Below are positions 1 to 9,912 of a stretch of 64,000 bases of DNA, one piece after another. The position numbers and the translations under genes are program-made. Numbering within the stretch: the stretch's first letter is position 1; the number at the start of each line of letters is the position of its first letter. The stretch covers positions 558,001 to 622,000 of the forward strand of contig JACKMX010000002.1 of the NCBI GenBank assembly GCA_024235175.1. The letters are read 5' to 3'. The DNA comes from Chromatiaceae bacterium. Its GTDB lineage: Bacteria > Pseudomonadota > Gammaproteobacteria > Chromatiales > Chromatiaceae. The notes under the pieces are model-generated. The model searched no databases. It saw only the letters and a list, made by a program, of their open reading frames with translations, and was not told where the DNA came from.

Positions 1-89
1 AGCTGGAAATAAGAGAGCCAACCCACTACCAGCACAAGTAAAAAAATCAGATTGGTTAATATGTGATTTCTTAATAGCTGCGCAAGCAT
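1..89 (-). CDS. RND efflux pump inner-membrane subunit, N-terminal fragment
   Basis: Reading the minus strand from an ATG at 89, the first 29 codons give MLAQLLRNHILTNLIFLLVL followed by VVGWLSYFQ. This is the typical start of an AcrB/CusA-type resistance-nodulation-division transporter: a short cytoplasmic stretch with RNH, then the first transmembrane helix ending in SYFQ. The rest lies outside the window. It sits 109 bases downstream of a membrane fusion protein gene on the same strand, which is the usual gene order (fusion protein first, pump second). The role inferred is proton-driven export across the envelope; the substrate cannot be told. The Shine-Dalgarno sequence is weak. The family call rests on this short N-terminus and on its neighbour. 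Confidence 0.72.
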   Translation of the reverse strand, partial: MLAQLLRNHILTNLIFLLVLVVGWLSYFQ

Positions 90-198
90 CTCAGTCAGAG
101 CCGGTTCTCATCAATCAAATCATCTCTTTGATTCAGGAACACTATTCCGAATCCTCTTTATCATTAAAAAAGCTATCGAGTCACTGCAGCCACATGCG

Positions 199-1278
199 CT
201 AACGATTATCTGTCTCTATTGCCTTCACGGGGTCTCCTTCCGTCAGTGTCTGCCGGCCGTCAAGAATTAACGATGTTGTTCCGGATAAATTCACTTGTAC
301 AGGCTGACCGAGCTTTGCGTCCGGGACAGAAATAAACTTTGCGGTACCGTCCGAGTTTATAAAGATGCCCAAGCTGTTATCCCGGTGTACAAGAAATTCC
401 GAAGAGATGAACGGGCCCCCATGCTTCCACTCAAGTCGCCCGGTCGACCCAGGGGGGGCTTTTTCATCAATGAACAAAAAACGAGCCTCGAAGCTCCTTA
501 ACTTACTTTCCATAATCGGCAGAATCGTCCGCAGGCTCACAGAAAACCGCTTTTCCCTGCTCAGGAAGATAATCTCATTTGCCTCTTTCAAACTGGCAAT
601 ATCCTGCTCCTGGATATTTGCCGAAACTTCAATATTCTCGTTATCCAGCAGTCGCACTATATGGGAACCTGCAACCGCATAGTCACCGGTACTGGCAATC
701 CTTTCCAAAACAACCCCTGAAAATGGCGCTTTGATTTCACAACGCTCAACTGCTCTTTCCGCGTTTTTCAAATCGGCCATTACACCAGCCACCTCTGCAC
801 GCGCCACGGTGTATTCCGATCTTCGCTTACTGACCTGCTCCTGTGACATGCTCTTTTTGGATGAAAGCGCGGCGCCGCTCTCAAATTGAGACTTGGAGAA
901 GACCAATTCAGCCTGGGCGGCATCCAACATGGCTCTCATCCTGTTAAGATTCGTTTCGTGTTCCTGGCAATCCAGTAAGGCGATCGGCTCTCCCTCCTTT
1001 ACAGCATCCCCGACATTAACCTTTATACCGCTTACAATCCCGGTTATTTCCGCACTGACTCGCGCATCATTCAAACTGACCGTTTTTGCCGGCGCATTCT
1101 TTAACGGAAAAAGATAAAGATTTTGCAACTGGGTAACGCTTACTGTTTTCGTCTCTGATTCGGCAGTCGCAAATCGAGTCTGAGCGAACAACAGCAAACC
1201 GGGAAACAACCAGATCAGAAGCCACCGGAGTCCGTATGTTCGTGTTTTCTTGTCTCGGCTGCAGTTTCCGTTCTTCAT
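199..1278 (-). CDS. RND efflux membrane fusion protein (HlyD/AcrA family)
   Basis: Periplasmic adaptor subunit of a tripartite efflux pump. With the ATG at 1278 the protein is 359 residues. It has a basic N-terminus, a hydrophobic signal segment (LLIWLFPGLLLFAQ) and then mature sequence starting near TRFATAESE. A biotinyl-lipoyl-like half motif (SAEITGIVSGIKVNVGDAVKEG) precedes a coiled coil of about 90 residues and the second half motif (IKAPFSGVVLERIASTGDYA). Beta-barrel sequence follows. I chose 1278 because GGAAG lies 6 bases upstream; the frame stays open to 1434, but those codons look non-coding. The pump gene follows directly. The protein is a little short at the C-terminus, as in CusB/HlyD-like adaptors. 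No outer-membrane channel gene is in view. Confidence 0.85.
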   Translation of the reverse strand: MKNGNCSRDKKTRTYGLRWLLIWLFPGLLLFAQTRFATAESETKTVSVTQLQNLYLFPLKNAPAKTVSLNDARVSAEITGIVSGIKVNVGDAVKEGEPIALLDCQEHETNLNRMRAMLDAAQAELVFSKSQFESGAALSSKKSMSQEQVSKRRSEYTVARAEVAGVMADLKNAERAVERCEIKAPFSGVVLERIASTGDYAVAGSHIVRLLDNENIEVSANIQEQDIASLKEANEIIFLSREKRFSVSLRTILPIMESKLRSFEARFLFIDEKAPPGSTGRLEWKHGGPFISSEFLVHRDNSLGIFINSDGTAKFISVPDAKLGQPVQVNLSGTTSLILDGRQTLTEGDPVKAIETDNR

Positions 1279-1967
1279 ATAAATCTTCCACGCAGGAAAT
1301 TTTTGATGTGGATCAACTTTATCGCTCTCACTGAATTGAGATCGGAACAATATTGGATTTATAAAGAGGTGAATATATCTTTCGCAATAACCAAACTTCC
1401 CTGACTCCGCTCTCTTCTCTGCATCAACAACCACATCACCATTGATTGGGGTCGTTATGCATAAACTTTCCAGGGCCTGTTAACACTGTGCGGAAAGCTG
1501 CCGCCGGTCATATTGTGATGCATGCAGACAACTTGCCGGTCAGTCCATTGAGTCCGTTTTTTTCTGTTGTATTTCTTAAAAAATAAAACTTCTGATTTCT
1601 GATTATTAATCATAATCCTACCAATAATACTGATTAGTTTAGATTAAATATTATAAATAACTCGTCAAAGAGATCATATTGATAGAGAAAAATTACTGGT
1701 TTATAGTCTGCACAAACCTGTATCAGCTCAGTAGTTTATGCCTGAAAAATACAGGTGAGAACAAGGCAAAAAATCCCAACCCACTCGCTTGCCCACTAGA
1801 TTTGAGAGATAGGTCAGGATTTACAAATATAAAACGAGCAACAGTTCGCATTCGTTTTAAATAAAAGCCCTTAGAATCCCAAATCGCTTAATGTGTATAG
1901 AAGCGCCATGGGATTTTAATGCACACGGCCAGAGCAAATTCCGGACGAACCTTGGGGAAGTATTAGG
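1279..1967. other. AT-rich intergenic region between divergent genes
   Basis: About 690 bases between the fusion-protein start and the first acyltransferase start. The stretch 1560-1680 is strongly AT-rich, with several TAAT/ATTA runs that could hold divergent promoters, but no promoter can be singled out. A 61-codon frame at 1679-1864 starts with TTG, has no ribosome binding site and resembles no family, so I do not call it a gene. No repeat or RNA was recognised. Confidence 0.4.
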
Positions 1968-2768
1968 ATGATGCATAATCTTTCAGATTCTTTTCACACG
2001 CACCTTGAAGCGAGAATAGCGGACAGTGAAGATCTTAGAATCGATGCTCACAAGGTTCGTTTCAAAGTTTACTGCCTGGAACGCGGTTATGAGGATCACA
2101 CAAAGTTCCCAGATCGGATGGAGAGGGATAAATTCGATAACGAATCCGTTCACGCCGTGGTCCGGCATAAATCCTCCAAGCATCCAGTTGGTGTCGTCCG
2201 GCTGGTACTTCCAAACAAGAAAAATCCATACAGAAAATTCCCTATTGAGTCACACTTTGGCCACCTGTTCGAACCGCAGATTATGAACAGGTTTCATTTT
2301 ACTCGCCACAATATTGCAGAAGTATCCAGGTTTGCCGTCTCCAAACAATCCCTAAGAGATGTTCACAGTCGACTCGTCACAGAAAGTCTGCGCTCGCTGC
2401 CAACCAGAATGTCCGATGACGACCCCAAACAGCTCCTGCCGCATATCTCTCTTGGCCTGATTGCACTGCTGTTCGCCATCAGCGAAAAACAAGGGGTTGA
2501 ATACTGGTATGCTGCGATGGAACCATCACTGAGTCGTTTATTGACAAGGCTCGGCATCAGATTCACCCCGATCGGCCCGATCATGGATTATCACGGCAGA
2601 CGTCAGCCCATGATTGCGCAGGTCAGTGAATTGCTCAGAAACATTCAGCGCAGCAGGAAGGATTTTTTCAGACTGATTGAGGACGTTGGCGGTGTTCCGG
2701 CTTTCGCAACGCAGATGAAGCGAAACCCGTCACCCGGCAATCAGTTGATGGAATCGAGGTTCTATTGA
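1968..2768 (+). CDS. PEP-CTERM/exosortase-type N-acyl amino acid synthase-like acyltransferase (copy A)
   Basis: A 266-residue protein of the GNAT-fold family that groups FeeM-like N-acyl amino acid synthases and PEP-CTERM/exosortase-associated acyltransferases, which are related to acyl-homoserine-lactone synthases. Family hallmarks are the N-terminal RFKVYCLERGYED (near residue 31), the VGVVRLVLP strand (near 74), the EVSRFAVSK motif (near 117) and LLTRLGIRFTPIGP (near 190), which is followed by YHGRRQP. GGGGAAG lies about 7 bases before the tandem ATG codons. The presumed reaction is transfer of an acyl chain from acyl-ACP to an amine; acceptor and role are unknown. It converges on a paralogue 26 bases away. 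No exosortase or PEP-CTERM protein is in the window. Confidence 0.8.
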   Translation: MMHNLSDSFHTHLEARIADSEDLRIDAHKVRFKVYCLERGYEDHTKFPDRMERDKFDNESVHAVVRHKSSKHPVGVVRLVLPNKKNPYRKFPIESHFGHLFEPQIMNRFHFTRHNIAEVSRFAVSKQSLRDVHSRLVTESLRSLPTRMSDDDPKQLLPHISLGLIALLFAISEKQGVEYWYAAMEPSLSRLLTRLGIRFTPIGPIMDYHGRRQPMIAQVSELLRNIQRSRKDFFRLIEDVGGVPAFATQMKRNPSPGNQLMESRFY

Positions 2769-2794
2769 GTCTAAAGTGGCATACTCTGGTTTTT

Positions 2795-3595
2795 TCATAT
2801 CGCTTTGTTGATCAAACCGGACAGCATCGGAGATTGGGTTATTTTGTGGGGTGGCCAAAACCGGCCCTTGTCAGTCAGCACCTCCCACACATCCGGTCTC
2901 TCCTCCATAACACGATCAAGCAGTTCATCCAGAACCGAATAACAGGGCTGTCTTTTCCCGTGGTATTCAATCTGGGGACCCAGATCTGTAAAATGGATAC
3001 CGATACGCGTAAGCAGTCTGAGCAGAGCCCTTTCCATTACGGAACACCAGACCAGAATTCCATGTTCCGCACTCATCTGCACCAACGATGATATCAGGCC
3101 TAAGGTCAGATGATGGGCAATTCGCCTGTCATTTTTCAGATTAGCCGCAACATCCATCGCCTGCAGAGACTCTTCCGTAACGCCGCAAGGCGAACCCTGC
3201 TCACCGATACGCCGTCGAAATGTTTTTGCAATAGCAAACCTGGATACCTCTCCGGTATGCTCCCTTAGAAACAGCGAGGAGTCATGCAGCGCTGTCTCTT
3301 CGCAAACATGATCAATGGGAAGGCAACTATCCGGATTGTTCATTAACGGAAGAACCAGCCTCACCGATCCTGCAATGGCCCCGCTTGGATTGTGCACCAG
3401 TAAACTGTGTATCGAGTGCTTATCATAAACATCGCGCTCCCTTCCGTCGGGAAAGTCGTGCTGATTCTCAAATTTATGCTCTATGCAATAGACCTGATAC
3501 CGCAACCTGAAAACCTCATCCAGAAGCTCAGGAGAATCCGCCCGAATAACCTTAAAATATTTGTTGTACGCGTCATAGAGGCTCTCTGAATCCAT
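2795..3595 (-). CDS. PEP-CTERM/exosortase-type N-acyl amino acid synthase-like acyltransferase (copy B)
   Basis: A second 266-residue member of the same family as the gene at 1968-2768, in tail-to-tail orientation. The same blocks are in the same order: FRLRYQVYCIEHKFENQHDF, then GSVRLVLP, GEVSRFAIAK, and LLTRIGIHFTDLGPQIEYHG with KRQP after it. Between the blocks the two copies differ at most positions, so this is an old duplication rather than a recent one. The start is well supported by CAGGAG 6 bases before the ATG. It may have its own promoter in the 118 bases separating it from ibaG. Inferred function is acyl transfer to an amino acid or related amine; substrate unknown. Confidence 0.8.
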   Translation of the reverse strand: MDSESLYDAYNKYFKVIRADSPELLDEVFRLRYQVYCIEHKFENQHDFPDGRERDVYDKHSIHSLLVHNPSGAIAGSVRLVLPLMNNPDSCLPIDHVCEETALHDSSLFLREHTGEVSRFAIAKTFRRRIGEQGSPCGVTEESLQAMDVAANLKNDRRIAHHLTLGLISSLVQMSAEHGILVWCSVMERALLRLLTRIGIHFTDLGPQIEYHGKRQPCYSVLDELLDRVMEERPDVWEVLTDKGRFWPPHKITQSPMLSGLINKAI

Positions 3596-3713
3596 TTCAG
3601 GCTCCTGGAATATTACAGCTTGAAGTAAAAGCTATATCGTCAGGATAGATAAGAACTTAAGGAAGGCTTATTTAAATCAGAACCGCCGCCTGCGTAATGA
3701 TATTCCGGTAAAA

Positions 3714-3956
3714 TCAACGCTGCTGATTATTCCACTCTTCAGGTGTCAGTGTTTTGATTGAAATCGCATGCAGCTCGTCACTATCAATCTGCTCCCTGAC
3801 TGTGGCCATAACCAGACGCTGCTTCTGCAACGGAGATTTACCGGCAAACTCGCTGCTGACCACGACTGCCTCGAAGTGACGACCATCGCCTGATACCATC
3901 GCCTTGCTCCCAGGCAGGCCTGCCTCAATCAATTGTTGTACTCTTTCGTTTTCCAT
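3714..3956 (-). CDS. ibaG: BolA family protein (IbaG-like)
   Basis: An 80-residue BolA-fold protein. The class II KH-like fold is seen in VQQLIEAGLPGSKAMVSGDG, followed by RHFEAVVVSSEF, the QKQRLVMATVREQI helix and the conserved IKTLTPEEW end. BolA proteins pair with monothiol glutaredoxins and hold Fe-S clusters at their interface; they act in iron-sulfur trafficking and stress. The short form with HAISIKTLTPEEW resembles IbaG/YrbA more than BolA proper. I use the ATG at 3956, preceded by GAGAGATCAGG, although the frame stays open further upstream inside prfC. It lies 37 bases behind prfC and is likely co-transcribed with it. Confidence 0.88.
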   Translation of the reverse strand: MENERVQQLIEAGLPGSKAMVSGDGRHFEAVVVSSEFAGKSPLQKQRLVMATVREQIDSDELHAISIKTLTPEEWNNQQR

Positions 3957-3993
3957 ACCTGATCTCTCTTCAATTTTGCGCGTCAGAGCCTGT

Positions 3994-5574
<1,581 letters not shown>

Positions 5575-5662
5575 CAGTGAGTCAGCATGCAAGAGGGTGT
5601 CGTGAAAGAGCTCCCTTGAAGGAGTGGTGGCTTTTACGAGATCCTCTGAGGAAAAAGTTTGG

Positions 5663-5668
5663 ATTATA
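5663..5668 (-). promoter_or_regulatory. Candidate -10 box for prfC
   Basis: The minus strand reads GGTATAAT here, in the gap between rimI and prfC and about 90 bases before the prfC start. No good -35 hexamer is seen at 17 bases, so this is only a candidate. Confidence 0.35.
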
Positions 5669-5699
5669 CCGTATCGGCGGTTGCCCGTATCGTTGAGTA

Positions 5700-6176
5700 C
5701 TAAAGAGTTAGCGCCAGCAGAATCGCATTCTCCCGGCCCTTCCCTGCAGGATAGTAACCTCGGCGCAGGCCTACCTCGTTGAAGCCGAAACTCTGATAAA
5801 GAACCTGGGCGGCATGATTTGATTCACGCACTTCAAGGAAAACCGTGTCCGCCTGGTGCTTTCGCGCCAGACTCAACAATCGCTCCAGAATCCGGTGACC
5901 CAGCCCCTGTCGCCGCAACTCCGAATCGACGCAGATATTCAGAATGTGTGCCTCTCCAACCGCCACCGACATAATGCCGTAGCCGACAATTTTGGTGCTC
6001 AGACGGTAGACCCAGCAACAGTAGCCCACGCTGAGGCAATCCAGAAAAATGTTTTCAGTCCATGGAAACTCGTAGCAGCGTGACTCAAGCTGAGCCACTT
6101 CGGTCACGTCACTTTTCTGCATGGGAAAGAGCTGCAGCTGGGGGTTCTTGAAAATGGTACTCCTGGCCCTGTTCAT
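5700..6176 (-). CDS. rimI: Ribosomal protein alanine N-acetyltransferase
   Basis: A GNAT acetyltransferase of 158 residues that acetylates the N-terminal alanine of ribosomal protein S18. The acetyl-CoA loop is RRQGLGHRILERLL, preceded by AHILNICVDSE. The family motif FLEVRESNHAAQVLYQSFGF is followed by RRGYYPAGKGRENAILL, as in RimI. I start at the ATG at 6176, with AGG about 9 bases upstream; a TTG three codons earlier is possible. The gene lies just behind the uracil-DNA glycosylase gene, and rimI with a UDG4 gene is a common gammaproteobacterial pairing. Confidence 0.93.
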   Translation of the reverse strand: MNRARSTIFKNPQLQLFPMQKSDVTEVAQLESRCYEFPWTENIFLDCLSVGYCCWVYRLSTKIVGYGIMSVAVGEAHILNICVDSELRRQGLGHRILERLLSLARKHQADTVFLEVRESNHAAQVLYQSFGFNEVGLRRGYYPAGKGRENAILLALTL

Positions 6177-6195
6177 TGCCGACAACCTGACGGGA

Positions 6196-6996
6196 TCAAG
6201 CCTTCAGTATACCGACCAGGCGTTGCAGGTCCTGCCAGGCTTTGGCTTTTTGATCCGGCGAGCGCAGCAGATAGGCAGGATGGTAACTGACCACTACGGG
6301 AATACCCTCGAACTGAAACTCCCTTCCCCGCATCCTCCCTACAGTCTCCTGAGACTTAAGCAGATTCTGGGCCGCGACTCCACCTACGGCAAGGATCACC
6401 CGGGGTCTCACCAGCGCCACTTGCCGCAACAGGAAAGGTTCACATCTCAACGCCTCCTCCGGCCGTGGATCGCGGTTCCCTGGGGGACGGCACTTCAGAA
6501 TATTCGCAATATAAACCTGTTCCCGTTGCAACCCGATAGCTGACAACATCGCATTCAGAAGCTGTCCTGCCCGCCCCACGAACGGCTCCCCCTGGCGGTC
6601 CTCTTCCGCTCCCGGCGCCTCTCCAATCACCATCACGCCCGCCGATCTGTCGCCTACGCCAAATACGGTATTCTGCCTGCCGGCATGCAGTCCGCATGCA
6701 GTACACTGGGATACCCTGTGCTCCAGTGCCAACCAGTCCAGGGTGGCGACGGTGTCCGCGGCTACCGGTAATATTTCCGGCATTTCCACTGACGTCCACT
6801 CTTCCGTTGGCGGAGGTACCTCGTCCATCCAGTCGGGGGGACCGGCATCGGCGTCCATCCCGGCTGGCGGCGTCTCCTGTGGAGGGCCAACTGCTGATGT
6901 ATCATCTCCCGCCGGTGCATTACTGTCCGGCCGACGCGGTACCCAGCACTCAATACCCATTGCTTCCAGGTACGCCCGCCTCAGGCGATTTTCCAT
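6196..6996 (-). CDS. Family 4 uracil-DNA glycosylase (Fe-S type)
   Basis: Removes uracil from DNA in base excision repair. The core (about residues 85-266) has the family 4 signature: cysteines at 98, 101, 169 and 185 that would hold the 4Fe-4S cluster, motif GEAPGAEED at 125, and HPAYLLR at 239-245. The first 85 residues form a proline- and acid-rich linker after a short helix (MENRLRRAYLEAMGI), as is usual for proteobacterial members fused to a phage-polymerase-like N-terminus. GGGGA lies 10 bases before the ATG at 6996, which decides the start over the ATG seven codons upstream. It is probably co-transcribed with rimI (gap about 20 bases). Confidence 0.92.
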   Translation of the reverse strand: MENRLRRAYLEAMGIECWVPRRPDSNAPAGDDTSAVGPPQETPPAGMDADAGPPDWMDEVPPPTEEWTSVEMPEILPVAADTVATLDWLALEHRVSQCTACGLHAGRQNTVFGVGDRSAGVMVIGEAPGAEEDRQGEPFVGRAGQLLNAMLSAIGLQREQVYIANILKCRPPGNRDPRPEEALRCEPFLLRQVALVRPRVILAVGGVAAQNLLKSQETVGRMRGREFQFEGIPVVVSYHPAYLLRSPDQKAKAWQDLQRLVGILKA

Positions 6997-7039
6997 CGAA
7001 CATTTATCCCCGTTCAACCTAGAACCCTCAGTCGGACGT

Positions 7040-7151
7040 GGTGCAGGGTGCGTTTTCCGGGGTGCCGGGCGAGGCGTAGCGACGAGGAATAGTTATTCTA
7101 TTCCGAGCAGTTACAACGCAGCCATGCACCGTGGAAAGCGTGCACTGCACC
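7040..7151. repeat. Nested inverted-repeat element between leuA and the UDG gene
   Basis: The outer arms at 7040-7058 and 7133-7151 are imperfect inverted repeats of 19 bases (15 of 19 match), both ending in GTGCA-type sequence. Inside is a perfect hairpin, GGAATAG-TTATT-CTATTCC at 7086-7104. The 112-bp block has no coding frame. This layout fits a dispersed intergenic palindrome or a small non-autonomous element. It lies downstream of leuA and upstream of the UDG gene, so it could also act on transcript ends. The rest of the gap (7152-7255) shows nothing. Confidence 0.6.
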
Positions 7152-7255
7152 GCGTAACGTGATTCACCGTATGAGTGATGATCCGATTTGGCTACTACCA
7201 GTTTCATTTCAGCCTCTTACGATCAAAACGGAGCGGTCGACTGAGGATTCTAGGT

Positions 7256-8806
7256 TCAAACATCCCCAAGCTGAGGATGAGCACGCTTTTCACTCTGAAG
7301 CAGCTTATTGAACGCATTCACATAAGCTTTGGCGGAAGCGATGACAATATCTGTATCCGCACCCTGGCCATTGACGATGCGCCCGGCTTTTCGAACGCGC
7401 ACCGTCACCTCCCCCTGAGCGTCTGTACCACTGGTAATGGCATTCACAGAGTAGAGTTCCAGCACGGATTCGGTCCGGACAATTGATTCGATCGCTTTGA
7501 AGGCGGCATCGACCGGGCCGCCGCCGGTGGAGCTGCCTGATTTTTCAACCCCATCCAGGGTGAGAACCACGTTTGCGTTTGGCACCTCACCGGTCTCAGA
7601 ACAGACTCTGAGAGAAACCAGGTTGACACGCTCGTTTTCGGCAGAAAAGCCCGCATCGTTGACCAGAGCCAGCAGATCGTCATCGAAAATTTCGTGCTTT
7701 TTATCCGCCAGCTCCTTAAATGAACGAAACCCTTCGTTCAGCTCCTCTTCGCTGCCATAATCCACCCCCAGCTCAACCAGCCGGGCACGAAAAGCATTAC
7801 GCCCAGAATGCTTTCCCAATACCATCCTGTTCTGGCTCCAGCCCACATCCTCGGCGCGCATGATTTCGTAGGTCTCCCTGCTTTTCAGCACCCCATCCTG
7901 ATGAATTCCCGCTTCATGGGCAAAGGCGTTGGCACCGACAATAGCCTTGTTCGGCTGTACGGGAAACCCGGTAATCCCGGATACAATCCGGGAACAGTTG
8001 ACAATCTGGGTGGTATCCAGGTTGCTGTCACAGCTGAACAGGTCACGCCGGGTGCGTACCGCCATCACCACCTCCTCCAGTGATGCGTTGCCGGCGCGTT
8101 CTCCCAACCCGTTTATGGTGCACTCCACCTGGCGGGCACCATTCAGCACGGCAGCGAGAGAGTTGGCGGACGCCAGCCCCAGATCGTTGTGACAATGGAC
8201 GGAGAACACCGCCTTGTCGGAGTTGGGGATGCGTTCGATCAAGGTACGGATGGTCTCACCGAACTGCTGCGGCAGATTGTAACCCACCGTGTCAGGCACA
8301 TTGATGGTGGTCGCCCCGGCATCGATAGCCCGCTCGAATATCCGGCATAGAAAATCTATGTCGGAGCGTCCCGCATCCTCCGCCGAGAACTCGACATCAT
8401 CGATCAGATTTCTGGCCCGCTTCACCGCCCATACCGCCTGCTCCACCACTTCATCGGGGGACATGCGCAGCTTTTGTTCCATATGGATGGGCGAGGTGGC
8501 AATAAATGTGTGGATACGACCTGTATTGGCCTCTCTCAACGCCTCTCCTGCACGATCTATATCCTTTTCAGTTGCCCGGGCAAGGCCGCAGATGGTGCTC
8601 TCCTTAATACTCCTGGCAACCGCCTGAACCGCTTCAAAGTCTCCGCGACTGGCAATAGGAAAACCGGCTTCAATCACATCCACCCGCAATTTTTCAAGGG
8701 CTCGGGCGATACGAAGTTTTTCGTCCCGGGTCATGGAAGCTCCCGGGCTCTGTTCACCATCACGCAAAGTGGTGTCGAAAATTATCAGCTTGTCTGGATT
8801 GCTCAT
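7256..8806 (-). CDS. leuA: 2-isopropylmalate synthase
   Basis: Condenses acetyl-CoA with 2-oxoisovalerate in the first committed step of leucine synthesis. The 516-residue protein carries the catalytic FDTTLRDGEQSPG at the N-terminus, the metal-binding HCHNDLG region, GLGERAGNASLEEV, and a C-terminal LeuA regulatory domain (about 385-510) for leucine feedback. Length is normal for the proteobacterial LeuA1 type. The start has GGGGAG 7 bases upstream. It is the last gene of a branched-chain block (ilvI-ilvH-ilvC-pssA-leuA) on the minus strand; transcription may come from a promoter in front of pssA. Confidence 0.97.
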   Translation of the reverse strand: MSNPDKLIIFDTTLRDGEQSPGASMTRDEKLRIARALEKLRVDVIEAGFPIASRGDFEAVQAVARSIKESTICGLARATEKDIDRAGEALREANTGRIHTFIATSPIHMEQKLRMSPDEVVEQAVWAVKRARNLIDDVEFSAEDAGRSDIDFLCRIFERAIDAGATTINVPDTVGYNLPQQFGETIRTLIERIPNSDKAVFSVHCHNDLGLASANSLAAVLNGARQVECTINGLGERAGNASLEEVVMAVRTRRDLFSCDSNLDTTQIVNCSRIVSGITGFPVQPNKAIVGANAFAHEAGIHQDGVLKSRETYEIMRAEDVGWSQNRMVLGKHSGRNAFRARLVELGVDYGSEEELNEGFRSFKELADKKHEIFDDDLLALVNDAGFSAENERVNLVSLRVCSETGEVPNANVVLTLDGVEKSGSSTGGGPVDAAFKAIESIVRTESVLELYSVNAITSGTDAQGEVTVRVRKAGRIVNGQGADTDIVIASAKAYVNAFNKLLQSEKRAHPQLGDV

Positions 8807-8887
8807 TGTACGGCTCCCCGGTCAACCTGCCTGGGCGGGTTGAAAGTCAATAGAATATCAGTCCGCTTGAACAGTAGAAGCATAGAT

Positions 8888-9739
8888 CTACTTTGACGCC
8901 GGATGGTTGTCCTCATCCGCCGAAATCCTGGTTTTCCGTTGATCCATACCCTTTACCCCCCGCATCTTGTTTAAATTTTCTTCCACATCTGCCGGAGCTG
9001 AGTGTCTCTCCAGACGGCGGCGGCGCAAATGCACCAACGTCATTACCGGACCAGAGAAAGCATAGATCAGGAAAAGAAGGAACAGAACAAACTCAGGCTG
9101 CACTACCACCACTGCGAATCCGAGCATAATCACTACGATGGAGAAGAAGGGAACCTTGCCCCTGAAATCTACCTCCTTGAAGCTGCTATAGCGAAAGTTG
9201 CTGACCATCAGCAGCCCGGTAAGACCGGTCAGCAGGCAGGCCAGGTAGGATAGATCACTGCCGCCTATATCATGCTCCACTGCAACCCAGACACTGCCGG
9301 CAATAACAGCTGCTGCTGCCGGGCTGGGCAGTCCCTGAAAGTATCTCTTGTCCGAGGTGCCAACCTGAGTGTTGAAGCGAGCCAGCCGCAATGCCGTGCC
9401 CGCCGTGTAGACAAAGGCCGCCAGCCAGCCCAGTTTCCCCAGCGTGTTGAGCGACCAGACGTAAATCACCAGAGATGGCGCCAGTCCAAATGCCACCATG
9501 TCTGAGAGACTGTCGTACTCGGCGCCGAAAGCAGTCTGAGTATTGGTCAAACGGGCCACCCGGCCATCCATGCCGTCCAGTACCATTGCTACGAATATTG
9601 CAAGAGATGCCTGTTCGAACTGACCATTCATCGCCGCCAGAACCGCGTAAAATCCGCTGAAAAGTGCTGCCGTGGTGAACAGGTTGGGCAACAGATAGAT
9701 GCCACGTTTACGTTTCTCTTTTTTAAACTCTTCGGACAT
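8888..9739 (-). CDS. pssA: CDP-diacylglycerol-serine O-phosphatidyltransferase
   Basis: Makes phosphatidylserine from CDP-diacylglycerol and serine, on the way to phosphatidylethanolamine. The integral membrane protein of 283 residues has the CDP-alcohol phosphotransferase motif DGRVAR-x8-G-x3-D-x3-D (starting DGMDGRVARLTNTQTAFG) and about seven hydrophobic helices. The C-terminal tail is polar. The position between ilvC and leuA is conserved in many gamma- and betaproteobacteria. An intrinsic terminator and a TATAAT box lie between ilvC and this gene, so pssA-leuA may form a separate unit. Confidence 0.95.
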   Translation of the reverse strand: MSEEFKKEKRKRGIYLLPNLFTTAALFSGFYAVLAAMNGQFEQASLAIFVAMVLDGMDGRVARLTNTQTAFGAEYDSLSDMVAFGLAPSLVIYVWSLNTLGKLGWLAAFVYTAGTALRLARFNTQVGTSDKRYFQGLPSPAAAAVIAGSVWVAVEHDIGGSDLSYLACLLTGLTGLLMVSNFRYSSFKEVDFRGKVPFFSIVVIMLGFAVVVVQPEFVLFLLFLIYAFSGPVMTLVHLRRRRLERHSAPADVEENLNKMRGVKGMDQRKTRISADEDNHPASK

Positions 9740-9792
9740 GGACTCTATTACCCGCTGAAATAAAGGTACAGGCGGACAGCTGCCAGATCAGA

Positions 9793-9798
9793 ATTATA
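9793..9798 (-). promoter_or_regulatory. Candidate -10 box for pssA-leuA
   Basis: The minus strand reads CACTATAATTC, giving a perfect TATAAT about 54 bases before the pssA ATG and directly after the terminator of ilvC. The region 17 bases upstream (TCTGTT) is a poor -35 match. Confidence 0.42.
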
Positions 9799-9810
9799 GT
9801 GGAAACATGG

Positions 9811-9842
9811 ACCAAAACAGAACCACCGGCGACTGCCGGCGG
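9811..9842 (-). terminator. Intrinsic terminator after ilvC
   Basis: On the minus strand CCGCCGGC-AGTC-GCCGGTGG forms an 8-bp stem with one G-T type mismatch, followed at once by TTCTGTTTTGG. It lies about 70 bases beyond the ilvC stop, reads in the right direction and would end the ilvIHC transcript. Confidence 0.7.
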
Positions 9843-9912
9843 CTGTTAGTGATGAGTGTCGGTTTTGCCCGGAAGCACTATTTTCCGGAGATAAACCAAA
9901 TTAAGTTCAATT

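Noticed and set aside
1679..1864. Small plus-strand frame of 61 codons in the AT-rich gap
   Set aside because: TTG start, no ribosome site, no recognisable sequence.
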